DNA from: an uncultured Flavihumibacter sp.
GTDB lineage: Bacteria; Bacteroidota; Bacteroidia; Chitinophagales; Chitinophagaceae
Assembly: GCA_902168105.1 (NCBI GenBank)
Contig: CABHOY010000030.1
Location: 124,001 to 188,000 of the forward strand
DNA: 64,000 nt
Direction of reading: 5' to 3'
Translations under genes and position numbers: made by a program
Notes under the pieces: generated by a model
What the model saw: the letters and a program-made list of their open reading frames with translations, nothing else
Databases searched by the model: none
What the model was told of the DNA's origin: nothing
Part shown: piece by piece, positions 54,540 through 61,797 of the stretch
How the letters are laid out: each line of letters opens with the position of its first letter
Position numbering within the stretch: position 1 is the stretch's first letter

Positions 54540-54774
54540 TGTTGAAGTCAATCTCGTAATCAAATCCTTGTGATTGCAACTTTTGGAGCCACTTTTTATA
54601 TAAATTTCGTCCAATTACAATTTTACCATCTTTCAAATACAGCGTTTCTCCCATAATGAAAGTTTGAAGATCCTGTTTAAATACAAGTTCCAAATCATCC
54701 AAAAGAATAGATTCCTTCTGGGATAGAGTCCATAAAGCATTAAGTTTCTCAGAAATTGAAGCAAGCTGATTCAT
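54532..54774 (-). CDS. Small protein coupled to Fic
   Basis: An 80-residue acidic soluble protein. No known domain is recognised; the last part (KKWLQKLQSQGFDYEIDFN) is charged and helical. It precedes the Fic gene, its TGA stop overlapping the Fic ATG by 8 bp. Small partner genes of Fic proteins are often antitoxins (VbhA, FicA), but this one lacks a visible inhibitory (S/T)xxxE motif, and the Fic already has its own. Role is uncertain. Confidence 0.6.
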   Translation of the reverse strand: MNQLASISEKLNALWTLSQKESILLDDLELVFKQDLQTFIMGETLYLKDGKIVIGRNLYKKWLQKLQSQGFDYEIDFNND

Positions 54775-54892
54775 AATCAGATTATTGGGAATGCTACAAA
54801 ATTAAGAAATTTAGCGTATTACCCGACTTCTTCGTAAGATACTGATTTACATTAGTTTAAAGAGGTTGCTAAGATTACGAAATCCCCAAAGA

Positions 54893-55048
54893 GGTTAGAT
54901 AATTGTCCGTTCCTGGGTACAGAGAGCAGACGCTCTGAAATTAGTAAAAGGCACCGCTTCCGCGATGCCTTTTTGTTTTGGGGCTTATTTAGTAACTTCA
55001 TCTGGTGAATAAGACGATTAAAATATCATCTGTTTTTCCCAAACATTT
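54893..55048. repeat. Direct repeat with tRNA-Leu 3' end (copy A)
   Basis: A 156-bp sequence nearly the same as 56146-56302. It includes CCGTTCCTGGGTACA (54907-54921), the last 15 bases of the tRNA-Leu gene and flank, the terminator stem GGCACCGCTTCCGCGATGCC (54950-54969), and the first 13 codons of the DUF6922 gene. The hairpin is flipped relative to the tRNA flank. Confidence 0.85.
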
Positions 55049-55292
55049 ATTTTGGGACGTGAGGATGGAGCAATTGGATGCTGAAAGAGATCAGGATCTG
55101 ATTGTTCCCAGAGCTCTTTTCATGACAGATGAACAATCTTTTATTCAGGATATCGAAAAATTAGAGCTGATTTATACGGACGCTGAAATTATTGATACGC
55201 TAAAAGCAACCAAAGAACGAATCAGTAACAAGGTTTGTGAAATGGTTGCACATAGATATCACATCCCAACATTCCGCAGATATTCCCATTAA
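55005..55292 (+). CDS. DUF6922 protein, putative antitoxin
   Basis: A 95-residue protein with GTG start (MNKTIKISSVFPKHLFWDV). It matches the DUF6922 pattern: FPKHLFWDVRMEQLDAERDQDLIVPRALFM near the start and EMVAHRYHIPTFRRY at the end. The C-terminal is basic. DUF6922 genes commonly sit directly upstream of AbiEii-type toxin genes, 3 bp apart here, which is the usual antitoxin position. The beginning is shared with repeat A, so this start is copied in repeat B. Confidence 0.8.
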   Translation: MNKTIKISSVFPKHLFWDVRMEQLDAERDQDLIVPRALFMTDEQSFIQDIEKLELIYTDAEIIDTLKATKERISNKVCEMVAHRYHIPTFRRYSH

Positions 55293-55295
55293 TAT

Positions 55296-56084
55296 ATGTT
55301 AAGTGATCAATTTGAACAGGCTCTTTCACAAGAGCTTGTAGATACCATTGTTGAACTTCAAGGTTTACAATGTCTTTCTTCATTTGCATTGGCAGGAGGT
55401 ACGAGCCTGGCCCTTCGATTCAACCACCGAAGGTCGGTTGATATAGACTTATTCTCAAATCAGGTAGTAGGTAAAGTTGGGTTAGAAACCATTATCTCAG
55501 CACTTAAAGAGGCCTATGATAAGGACTTGGTGCATTTTGAAATTATTAATCCGGAAGCGGGAGATCAATTCTATTTCCTGAGGGCATTTATTCGAAGATC
55601 GAAGGAGCTAATAATTAAAGTTGAAGTAATTCAAAATATCGCTGTCCTGGATACTTTTGAACAATATAACGGCATTCGAACGCTTTCACTTAGAGATATT
55701 GGGCTTTTGAAGTTGGCAAGTGCAAGTAACAGGAAGGCAAAAAAAGATATCTATGATCTGGATTTTATTACGGAGCGGATTGAATTATCAGATCTTATGA
55801 CGATGTTGGAAGAAAAGCAAAATAGATTTAAAGATGGCTCTTTTAAATCATTATTTGATTTGGATAGAGAACATAGCCCTATTGAGGATATAAACTTATT
55901 GCTTGCATTTGATGACGTAGACTATACGACATTACCCCGCAGACCTAATCACTCACATGATTTGATTGATATTTTGCCCTCAAGTAAAAATTGGAGATCT
56001 GCACGCAGTAGCTGGCGTAGGAAGGTGATAAATTTAATGCGTTTGCGAGGTATACAGCCGCCGCCTATAAAACCAGTTAATTAA
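55296..56084 (+). CDS. AbiEii-type nucleotidyltransferase, putative toxin
   Basis: A 262-residue nucleotidyltransferase-fold protein. Family signature: FALAGGTSLALRF (GGTS at 34-37), followed by D-I-D-L (D49, D51, the metal-binding pair), and VFTD-type third Asp replaced by the KVEVIQ strand. KLASASNRKAKKDIYDLDFI is the helical signature. AbiEii toxins of type IV systems modify tRNA or otherwise stop growth after phage infection. Only 3 bp separate it from the DUF6922 gene. AT-rich compared with neighbours, which suggests acquired DNA. Confidence 0.85.
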   Translation: MLSDQFEQALSQELVDTIVELQGLQCLSSFALAGGTSLALRFNHRRSVDIDLFSNQVVGKVGLETIISALKEAYDKDLVHFEIINPEAGDQFYFLRAFIRRSKELIIKVEVIQNIAVLDTFEQYNGIRTLSLRDIGLLKLASASNRKAKKDIYDLDFITERIELSDLMTMLEEKQNRFKDGSFKSLFDLDREHSPIEDINLLLAFDDVDYTTLPRRPNHSHDLIDILPSSKNWRSARSSWRRKVINLMRLRGIQPPPIKPVN

Positions 56085-56145
56085 TAAATTTCAAGTAGGG
56101 GTAGCTCTGTTGATCTATTGAAATTCTGTAAATCTTGAATGATTT

Positions 56146-56302
56146 GGTTAGATAATTGTCCGTTCCTGGGTACACTTGAGCAGACGCTCTGAAATTTGTA
56201 AAGGCATCGCGGAAGTGGTGCCTTTTTCGTTTTGAGCCTTATTTAGTAACTTCATCTGGTGAATAAGGCGATTAAAATATCATCTGTTTTTCCAAGCATT
56301 TT
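56146..56302. repeat. Direct repeat with tRNA-Leu 3' end (copy B)
   Basis: A 157-bp copy of repeat A. CCGTTCCTGGGTACA is at 56160-56174. It ends with a relic of the DUF6922 start (NKAIKISSVFPS), then diverges. The hairpin is in the same orientation as in the tRNA flank itself. Confidence 0.85.
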
Positions 56303-56315
56303 TACCAAAATGAAA

Positions 56316-56344
56316 AAACCGTCTCAGTATTCTTGAGACGGTTT
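56316..56344 (-). terminator. Intrinsic terminator (minus strand)
   Basis: AAACCGTCTCA (56316-56326) pairs with TGAGACGGTTT (56334-56344); on the minus strand it is followed by TTTCATTTT. It ends the 56365-56955 gene. Confidence 0.8.
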
Positions 56345-56364
56345 GTAAAAAAATGTAATTCCTG

Positions 56365-56955
56365 TTATTCTACCGCTATCGCAGGATCTATGTATGTGGT
56401 GCTCCACAATTGCGGTAAAACAATGCTCTTTACTGTAAACTCTTCGGCTTTCCAGTTTACTTTCTCCGCTTCGTCACTCTTTAATATGGTGGTATATACA
56501 ATATCGTCAGCTTGATTACCATATTTATCTGTTAAGGACAAATAGGCACTGATCGTTACAGAACTGATGGGCAATTTGCTGTTATATAATTTATAATATA
56601 GATCACTCATTTTGCTTCTGATGCCTACCTGAACCAAGTTTGAGGTCAGGTTGTCATTCGCATTAAATTTGATCTGTACATCTCTTTGACTGCCACTGGT
56701 GGATACGTTGACCTCGCGGAGATAACCTTTGTCACTATTGGTTTTGCCTAAAAGTTCTCCATTAACAATTGCTTTTATTTTGTCTTCAGTAGAAGGTTCA
56801 GCCGCTTTTCTGGCTGCTTCAGCGGCCGCTTCATCTGCAACTGCTTGGGCAGCGGCCGCTTTTTCTTTCTCTTTTTCCTCCTGTTCTTCTTTGGCTGCTT
56901 CAGCCTGAATCTTGGCTTTTTGCTCTGCTGTTAAGGGCTCGGCAGTAATTCCCAC
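56365..56955 (-). CDS. Hypothetical protein with Ala/Glu coiled coil
   Basis: A 196-residue protein. Residues about 5-50 are an Ala/Glu/Lys-rich coiled coil (KAKIQAEAAKEEQEEKEKEK); then comes a beta-rich domain of about 140 residues (VNVSTSGSQRDVQIKFNAND, KLPISSVTISAYLSLTDKYGN). The GTG at 56955 is the only frame start; a hydrophobic signal-peptide-like stretch (LLLSFVLVGITA) lies just upstream in the same frame but has no ATG, so the original start may be mutated. Function is unknown. It lies in the hotspot between repeat B and the tRNA genes. Confidence 0.6.
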   Translation of the reverse strand: MGITAEPLTAEQKAKIQAEAAKEEQEEKEKEKAAAAQAVADEAAAEAARKAAEPSTEDKIKAIVNGELLGKTNSDKGYLREVNVSTSGSQRDVQIKFNANDNLTSNLVQVGIRSKMSDLYYKLYNSKLPISSVTISAYLSLTDKYGNQADDIVYTTILKSDEAEKVNWKAEEFTVKSIVLPQLWSTTYIDPAIAVE

Positions 56956-57139
56956 TAAAACAAAGCTTAACAGCAGCGCTTCCTTATTTACCGATCACAA
57001 TTCTCAGTACCGATTTAGAAAGCAACTGATATGAAACTTAACCAAGCGAGCATAACAATTTCATTATCAAGATAATCCATTTTTCAAGTCAAAATTTTAC
57101 TTAAATTTATAATACTGTTTTTAACCTCAAAATCCTACC

Positions 57140-57775
57140 ATGCATAGCGAACAGGAAGATTTTCAAAAAGCACGTAAAATAGCTCGAGCCATTCAAGATT
57201 ATTTTAGGCAGGTACTTTCCAATCATGCCAGGAGTACTGACCTTTACCCTTATCTCGCCCGACTTAACTTAGTTGAGAAAGATAGACATCAAGGAATTCA
57301 TTTTAGAGAGTTTCTTTCAAGACTAAAAACAAAGGGGCTCTTAAAATTAATTCCACAATGTAAATGCGAAGAATTTCCAAATAGAAAATATGAATGGCAT
57401 TTCAGGAAGATGTCAGATGATGAATTTAATAAACTCACTAATCCCACACCCAGCAAGCAAGCGACTAAAACTCATACACCAGCTCTTCCAATGGAGGAGA
57501 TTAATCGATTAATAGCAGCATCTCAAAACGCTATAGACAAATTGCCTAAAACAGATGATTCTAATTTTACTGTTCAGCAACAGGAAATACGAAAAACTTA
57601 TTCAAGAGCATATGAAATCTGGACTCCTACTGAAGATAACTATCTACTAAGAGCATCAAATAAATTTAACAATATTGACAAAATTGGGGAGTTACTTCGG
57701 AGACAGCCAAGTGCTGTAAAACTTAGGTTACGGGAAATATTAAACCGAAAAGAGGTAAATCATTCAGTTGAATGA
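57140..57775 (+). CDS. Hypothetical protein with Myb/SANT-like HTH at C-terminus
   Basis: A 211-residue basic protein. Residues about 170-205 read EIWTPTEDNYLLRASNKFNN...IGELLRRQPSAVKLRLREI, a WTxxEDxxL then helix pattern like SANT/Myb-type or phage terminase-like DNA-binding motifs common in Bacteroidota islands. The N-terminal two thirds is unassigned (Cys/Lys-containing). Likely DNA-binding and cargo of the tRNA-linked island. Confidence 0.62.
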   Translation: MHSEQEDFQKARKIARAIQDYFRQVLSNHARSTDLYPYLARLNLVEKDRHQGIHFREFLSRLKTKGLLKLIPQCKCEEFPNRKYEWHFRKMSDDEFNKLTNPTPSKQATKTHTPALPMEEINRLIAASQNAIDKLPKTDDSNFTVQQQEIRKTYSRAYEIWTPTEDNYLLRASNKFNNIDKIGELLRRQPSAVKLRLREILNRKEVNHSVE

Positions 57776-57784
57776 ATCAATGTT

Positions 57785-57862
57785 TTAGTAAACAGTTATT
57801 TAATTAGTAAAGGCACCGCTTCCGCGATGCCTTTAATTCTTTCCGAGCGTCTGCTCTCTATG
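57785..57862. repeat. tRNA-Leu 3' flank with terminator (parent sequence of copies A, B and C)
   Basis: GGCACCGCTTCCGCGATGCC (57811-57830) forms the tRNA terminator stem; GAGCGTCTGCTCTC (57845-57858) is the segment shared with the copies. It is oriented opposite to copies A, B and C. Confidence 0.75.
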
Positions 57863-57948
57863 TACCCAGGAACGGAGTTGAACCGTCACTCCCCTTGCGG
57901 AGAACAGGATTTTAAGTCCGGCGTGTCTACCAATTCCACCACCTGGGT
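57863..57948 (-). tRNA. tRNA-Leu (anticodon TAA)
   Basis: Acceptor ACCCAGG pairs with CCTGGGT plus discriminator A. The D region is GTGGAATTGGTAGACAC and the anticodon loop is CTTAAAA (TAA at 57912-57914). There is a long variable arm, as for class II tRNAs. The 3' CCA is not encoded. It is the site shared with the repeats, so it is the probable integration site of the neighbouring region. Confidence 0.95.
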
Positions 57949-58000
57949 ATCCCGTAAACAAAAAATCCAAACTGCCTGGCAATTTGGAAGCTTTGTACTG

Positions 58001-58073
<73 letters not shown>

Positions 58074-58224
58074 TTGTATCTAAGAACTTTTCCCGCTGAT
58101 CAAACCCGTTGTTTTTTCGTTGGGATTGCAAAGATAGGATTTGTTTTTAAATAACCAACGAACCATCCATTTTTTTTCAAATTTATTTTTAATCGCAAAT
58201 GTAGCATGCCGGAAAACAGAAGTA

Positions 58225-58257
58225 TACAGGCCTGTCCTATGTAAGAACAGGCCTGTA
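58225..58257 (-). terminator. Terminator of the hydrolase gene
   Basis: TACAGGCCTGT (58225-58235) pairs with ACAGGCCTGTA (58247-58257), just after the stop of the minus-strand hydrolase gene. The T-run on that strand is weak. Confidence 0.6.
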
Positions 58258-58260
58258 AGA

Positions 58261-59172
58261 CTATTTAATATTCGCAGTCAGGAACCTATCAATTAAGGAA
58301 GCGATCTGCGTACCATCTTCCTCCAATGCGAAGTGACCGGTATCCAGGATATGCAACTCAGCATTCGGAAGGTCTTTCAGATACGCTTTTGCCCCACTTG
58401 GAGGAAAGATCTGATCGTTCCCACCCCAGGTGATCAGGGTCGGCGGCTGATAGGTGCGGAAAAAATGCTGCCATTCAGGATAACGCTCAAGATTCGTTCT
58501 GTAGGAATAAAACAACGCTACCTGTATCTCCGTATTACCAGGACGGTCCAATTTACTTTGATCAAGCGCCCAGGTGTCCGGACTGATCTTACTTGCGTCC
58601 CTTGTACCAGTCAGGTATTGCCATTTGGTGAAATCAAATGAGGAGGCGGCCGCTACTGCATTTCTCTTCTCCTCATTCTCAGGATCGGCCCAGAACGCTT
58701 TTATCGGCTCCCAAAAAGGTGACAGTCCTTCCAGGTATGCATTACCGTTCTGTACGAGCAATGCTTCTACCCTTTCAGGATGTTTTGTAGCAATCCGGTA
58801 CCCCACAGGTGCGCCGTAATCCATCACATAAAGACTATACTTCTTCAAACCTATCGCTGTAATAAACTGGTCTACGATATCAGCCAGATGATCAAAAGTA
58901 TATTCAAACTCATCTACCAGCGGCATGCTACTATTACCGAAACCGGGATAGTCTGGCGCTACCAGGTGGTATTTATCTCCCAGTGCTATCATCAGATTTC
59001 GGAACATAAAAGAAGACGTCGGAAAACCGTGTAACAGTAAGATCGTCGGTCTGTCCACCGGTCCTGCTTCGCGGTAAAAGATCTCTTGTCCCTCGATGGT
59101 CAGTGTTTTATACTGTACCTGGTTGATATCAATGCCCTTGGTAGCTGGCAATGTTGCTGTTGATTGTGTCAT
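58261..59172 (-). CDS. Alpha/beta hydrolase, haloalkane dehalogenase/epoxide hydrolase-like
   Basis: A 303-residue hydrolase. The oxyanion-hole motif [10 protein letters not shown] is near residue 45, and the nucleophile elbow [10 protein letters not shown] has Asp118. The catalytic His lies in [11 protein letters not shown] near residue 282. Asp rather than Ser at the elbow fits dehalogenase and epoxide hydrolase groups. A 16-bp TetR-type operator lies 32-47 bp upstream. It is regulated with the upstream TetR gene on the same strand. Substrate unknown, no signal peptide. Confidence 0.88.
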   Translation of the reverse strand: MTQSTATLPATKGIDINQVQYKTLTIEGQEIFYREAGPVDRPTILLLHGFPTSSFMFRNLMIALGDKYHLVAPDYPGFGNSSMPLVDEFEYTFDHLADIVDQFITAIGLKKYSLYVMDYGAPVGYRIATKHPERVEALLVQNGNAYLEGLSPFWEPIKAFWADPENEEKRNAVAAASSFDFTKWQYLTGTRDASKISPDTWALDQSKLDRPGNTEIQVALFYSYRTNLERYPEWQHFFRTYQPPTLITWGGNDQIFPPSGAKAYLKDLPNAELHILDTGHFALEEDGTQIASLIDRFLTANIK

Positions 59173-59203
59173 TTGTGATAGATTTTAATTGTTTATTATA
59201 TTA

Positions 59204-59219
59204 TGTACTAATCAGTACA
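59204..59219. promoter_or_regulatory. TetR operator upstream of the hydrolase gene
   Basis: TGTACTAATCAGTACA, arms TGTACT and AGTACA, 32 bp upstream of the hydrolase start. The same sequence, reverse complemented, occurs upstream of the TetR gene (59854-59869). Confidence 0.75.
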
Positions 59220-59236
59220 AAAAGGAGTAAAAAAAT

Positions 59237-59821
59237 TTAATTAAGCACCTGCAGACTCATTTCCAGGACTTCCCTGAGATATTGATCTCCCGGGTTGCTT
59301 CTTCTTGTTACGTTAACACCGTTCCAGAGATTGATCAGGTATTTTCCAAGCACCTCAGGTTTCGTCTTATTCTTCAATTTCTTCTGCGCCTGTGCCTTTC
59401 TGATCACGGAAGTGAAAATATCTTCCATCCCCGATAGCAACCCCGCAGCGATCAATTTGGTATCTGCATCTCCGTCCGATAACTGGACCAATGCATTCCC
59501 TATATAACATCCTTTCATCTGTTTACTCTTGGGGTCATCCGCGAGCGCCATGAAAAAGTTCCTTATCAGCTGAATAGGATCATCGCTCACCGATATGTCG
59601 TATAAAAACTGTTTATTAAAACGATCTGAATACTGCCTTAATGATTTCTCATATAACTCCTTCTTTCCCCCTTTAAAGGCCAGATAAAAGCTTCCTTTAC
59701 CGATTCCCATCGCCTCCAGCAATTCGTCGGCAGACGCCGTTTCATATCCCTTTGTCCAAAATACATTCACTGCCTTGTCTACCACTTCCTGCTCGTCAAA
59801 TATTTTCGGTCTCCCTGCCAT
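59237..59821 (-). CDS. TetR/AcrR-family repressor
   Basis: A 194-residue TetR protein. The HTH is AVNVFWTKGYETASADELLEAMGIGKGSFYLAFKGGKKELYE. A Cys/Met-containing ligand domain follows (KQMKGCYIGNALVQL). MAGRPK at 59821 is taken as the start. Its own promoter carries the 16-bp palindrome and it likely also represses the downstream hydrolase gene, whose own copy lies 65 bp after its stop. Inducer unknown. Confidence 0.9.
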   Translation of the reverse strand: MAGRPKIFDEQEVVDKAVNVFWTKGYETASADELLEAMGIGKGSFYLAFKGGKKELYEKSLRQYSDRFNKQFLYDISVSDDPIQLIRNFFMALADDPKSKQMKGCYIGNALVQLSDGDADTKLIAAGLLSGMEDIFTSVIRKAQAQKKLKNKTKPEVLGKYLINLWNGVNVTRRSNPGDQYLREVLEMSLQVLN

Positions 59822-59853
59822 TTTACTATCATTTACAAAACGAAGATACATAC

Positions 59854-59869
59854 TGTACTGATTAGTACA
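59854..59869. promoter_or_regulatory. TetR operator upstream of the repressor gene
   Basis: TGTACTGATTAGTACA, the reverse complement of the site at 59204, 33 bp upstream of the TetR start. A degenerate match, CGTACTTATTAATACA, lies at 59904-59919. Confidence 0.75.
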
Positions 59870-59911
59870 AAATAAAAAGGCTTTTTATTTTTAAAAGAAT
59901 TTCCGTACTTA

Positions 59912-60985
59912 TTAATACAATGGTAATGCCTCGGTTTCAGCGATCAGCCTGGCAAAAATCTCCGCTGAAGAATGGATCTCTCCCCCTGCAGAGGCCTGGC
60001 CGGCCCAAAGATTGGTGAACTCTTTCCTGTCCGCCTGCTGCGCCTTACTCCTTAATCCGGCAGTCAGCACATTCTGTATAGGGTATGGCGGAATATTCAA
60101 ACCAGATTCTTCTATTGCATCCATAAACTGATTTCTCAGCCCTCTTGCCCACCGTCCGGAAAAAGCACGGGTAACGGCACTATCTGTCACCTGCGCCCGT
60201 TGCAAAGCAGTTTTATAGGAAGGAATCGCCAGGCTCTCATGACTCGTTATAAAGGCGGTCCCTATCTGTACCGCTTGCGCTCCCAACTGTAATGCGGCCT
60301 TTATTGTAATACCGTCTTTAATACCTCCCGCTGCGATCACCGGTTTACCAATACGGTTGATCATCTCTGGCACCAATACAAATGTACCCACCTGCGGCAA
60401 TGGTTCATCATCCAGGAAACTGCCCCTGTGCCCTCCCGCTTCTATTCCCTGTGCCACAACAGCGTCCACTTCGGCCTTCTCCAGCATAACGGCTTCTCTG
60501 ACGGAGGTCGCCGTCCCTATTAGTGTAATACCATGCTGTTTGAAAACCGCTATACTTTCATCATCAGGTATCCCAAACGTAAAACTGACCATAGGAATAT
60601 TCTCAGCGGTCAATACCTCCACCTGTTCACGGTAGCTGTAAAAACGCAATGTGTCCAGCGATTGCCGCTCAAATACCAGTTGGTTCTCTTCACTAAACTT
60701 TACCAGAAAATCCTGCATAGCTTCTGCCTCCTCCCTGTTATATTCAGGCACCTCATTCGTGAATAGATTTACCGCGAAAGGTTTTTCGGTTAATGATCTT
60801 GTCTTACGGATAAGCTCCCTCGTTCTATCAGGCGATAACCCACCAACAGGCAGCGAGCCAAGTCCGCCACGTTCTGCCACAGCGGCTACCATTTCAGGTG
60901 TTGTTACGCCCAGCATAGGGGCCTGGATAACAGGATAAGTGATCTTCAGCAGTGCTGCTAATTCATTTTTCCATTCCATAAACAA
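59912..60985 (-). CDS. Nitronate monooxygenase-like FMN oxidoreductase
   Basis: A 357-residue TIM-barrel flavoprotein of the nitronate monooxygenase/2-nitropropane dioxygenase family: YPVIQAPMLGVTTPEMVAAVAERGGLGSLPVG, VDAVVAQGIEAGGHRGSF, PVIAAGGIKDGITIKAALQLGAQAVQIGTAFI. The catalytic His sits in EAGGHRG. It oxidises alkyl nitronates with FMN and O2. It lies upstream of the TetR gene but has a separate promoter. Cytoplasmic. Confidence 0.93.
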   Translation of the reverse strand: MFMEWKNELAALLKITYPVIQAPMLGVTTPEMVAAVAERGGLGSLPVGGLSPDRTRELIRKTRSLTEKPFAVNLFTNEVPEYNREEAEAMQDFLVKFSEENQLVFERQSLDTLRFYSYREQVEVLTAENIPMVSFTFGIPDDESIAVFKQHGITLIGTATSVREAVMLEKAEVDAVVAQGIEAGGHRGSFLDDEPLPQVGTFVLVPEMINRIGKPVIAAGGIKDGITIKAALQLGAQAVQIGTAFITSHESLAIPSYKTALQRAQVTDSAVTRAFSGRWARGLRNQFMDAIEESGLNIPPYPIQNVLTAGLRSKAQQADRKEFTNLWAGQASAGGEIHSSAEIFARLIAETEALPLY

Positions 60986-61023
60986 TCTTTTTTGGGGTTA
61001 TACAAAAGTAAGCTAAAACAAAA

Positions 61024-61051
61024 GGCGGATATCATATATCTGATATCCGCC
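61024..61051 (-). terminator. Intrinsic terminator (minus strand)
   Basis: GGCGGATATCA (61024-61034) pairs with TGATATCCGCC (61041-61051). On the minus strand it is followed by TTTTGTTTT, ending the 61075 gene. Confidence 0.88.
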
Positions 61052-61074
61052 CGGGTCGTCGATTGTTCCGTGTG

Positions 61075-61776
61075 CTATAACTTCTTTTCCTCCCTGTAAA
61101 GCACCATACCTGCATGATAAAGTACTCCCTCCCTGAAATCGCCGTCGGCTGTAAAACCTGTATCATCTTTGTAATCGATATGGTCTCCGGTGAGCTTATA
61201 ACTGCCCTGATATGCGCTCTTCCTGTTGCCTCTCGCTTCATCATATCGCCCGCCCGGCAGCAACTCATGACGGATGTATCCATCAGCAGTTATCCACATT
61301 CCTACATACTTGTCGTTATTTTCCATCGTACCCGTTTTTTTAAGTGCAAAGTGTATTAACTCAGTAATATAATTTCTTAACAGATCGTGCTTGTACAAAT
61401 AGTCGGAAGACAGTTCGTCCAGCATCCGGCTAAAAATCCCGCTTACCATGACATCTTGTTTGCCAGTTAGCAGATATGCCGGATCTTTCCCAGCCCTGAA
61501 CATGGGCAGTTTATTGATCTTGTCCTTCATCTTCTGCGTAAAAAAACACCCTTTGAAAATGCACAGGAAACCCGTTTGATCATCTCCCAGTGTATAAGGT
61601 ATCTGAGGACTGAAAAAGATCAATGTTACTGCAGGGCGTCTTACCAGGGCGATCTTATAAAAGTCGTCGCGATCATATTCATCATGCACCCGTCCTGATT
61701 GAACAACATCCTCCAGTCTCAGAATATCAATACAGCCCATTTCTTTCTCCTCCATATTGCCCATAGCGCAAATCAT
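61075..61776 (-). CDS. AraC-sensor-like domain fused to Atu4866 domain
   Basis: A 233-residue protein. Residues about 1-150 match the N-terminal sensor region of the neighbouring AraC regulator (FFSPQIPYTLGD, FLCIFKGCFFTQKMKDKINKLPMF, SDYLYKHDLLRNYITELIHFALK). The DNA-binding part is replaced by an Atu4866 domain, GMWITADGYIRHELLPGGRYDEARGNR and GDHIDYKDDTGFTADGDF. Atu4866 domains are small beta barrels seen fused to or next to regulators of this kind. There is no HTH. It could be a ligand-binding partner or antagonist. It follows the AraC gene by 21 bp. Confidence 0.8.
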   Translation of the reverse strand: MICAMGNMEEKEMGCIDILRLEDVVQSGRVHDEYDRDDFYKIALVRRPAVTLIFFSPQIPYTLGDDQTGFLCIFKGCFFTQKMKDKINKLPMFRAGKDPAYLLTGKQDVMVSGIFSRMLDELSSDYLYKHDLLRNYITELIHFALKKTGTMENNDKYVGMWITADGYIRHELLPGGRYDEARGNRKSAYQGSYKLTGDHIDYKDDTGFTADGDFREGVLYHAGMVLYREEKKL

Positions 61777-61797
61777 TATTGTAGATAAATACAGCCT

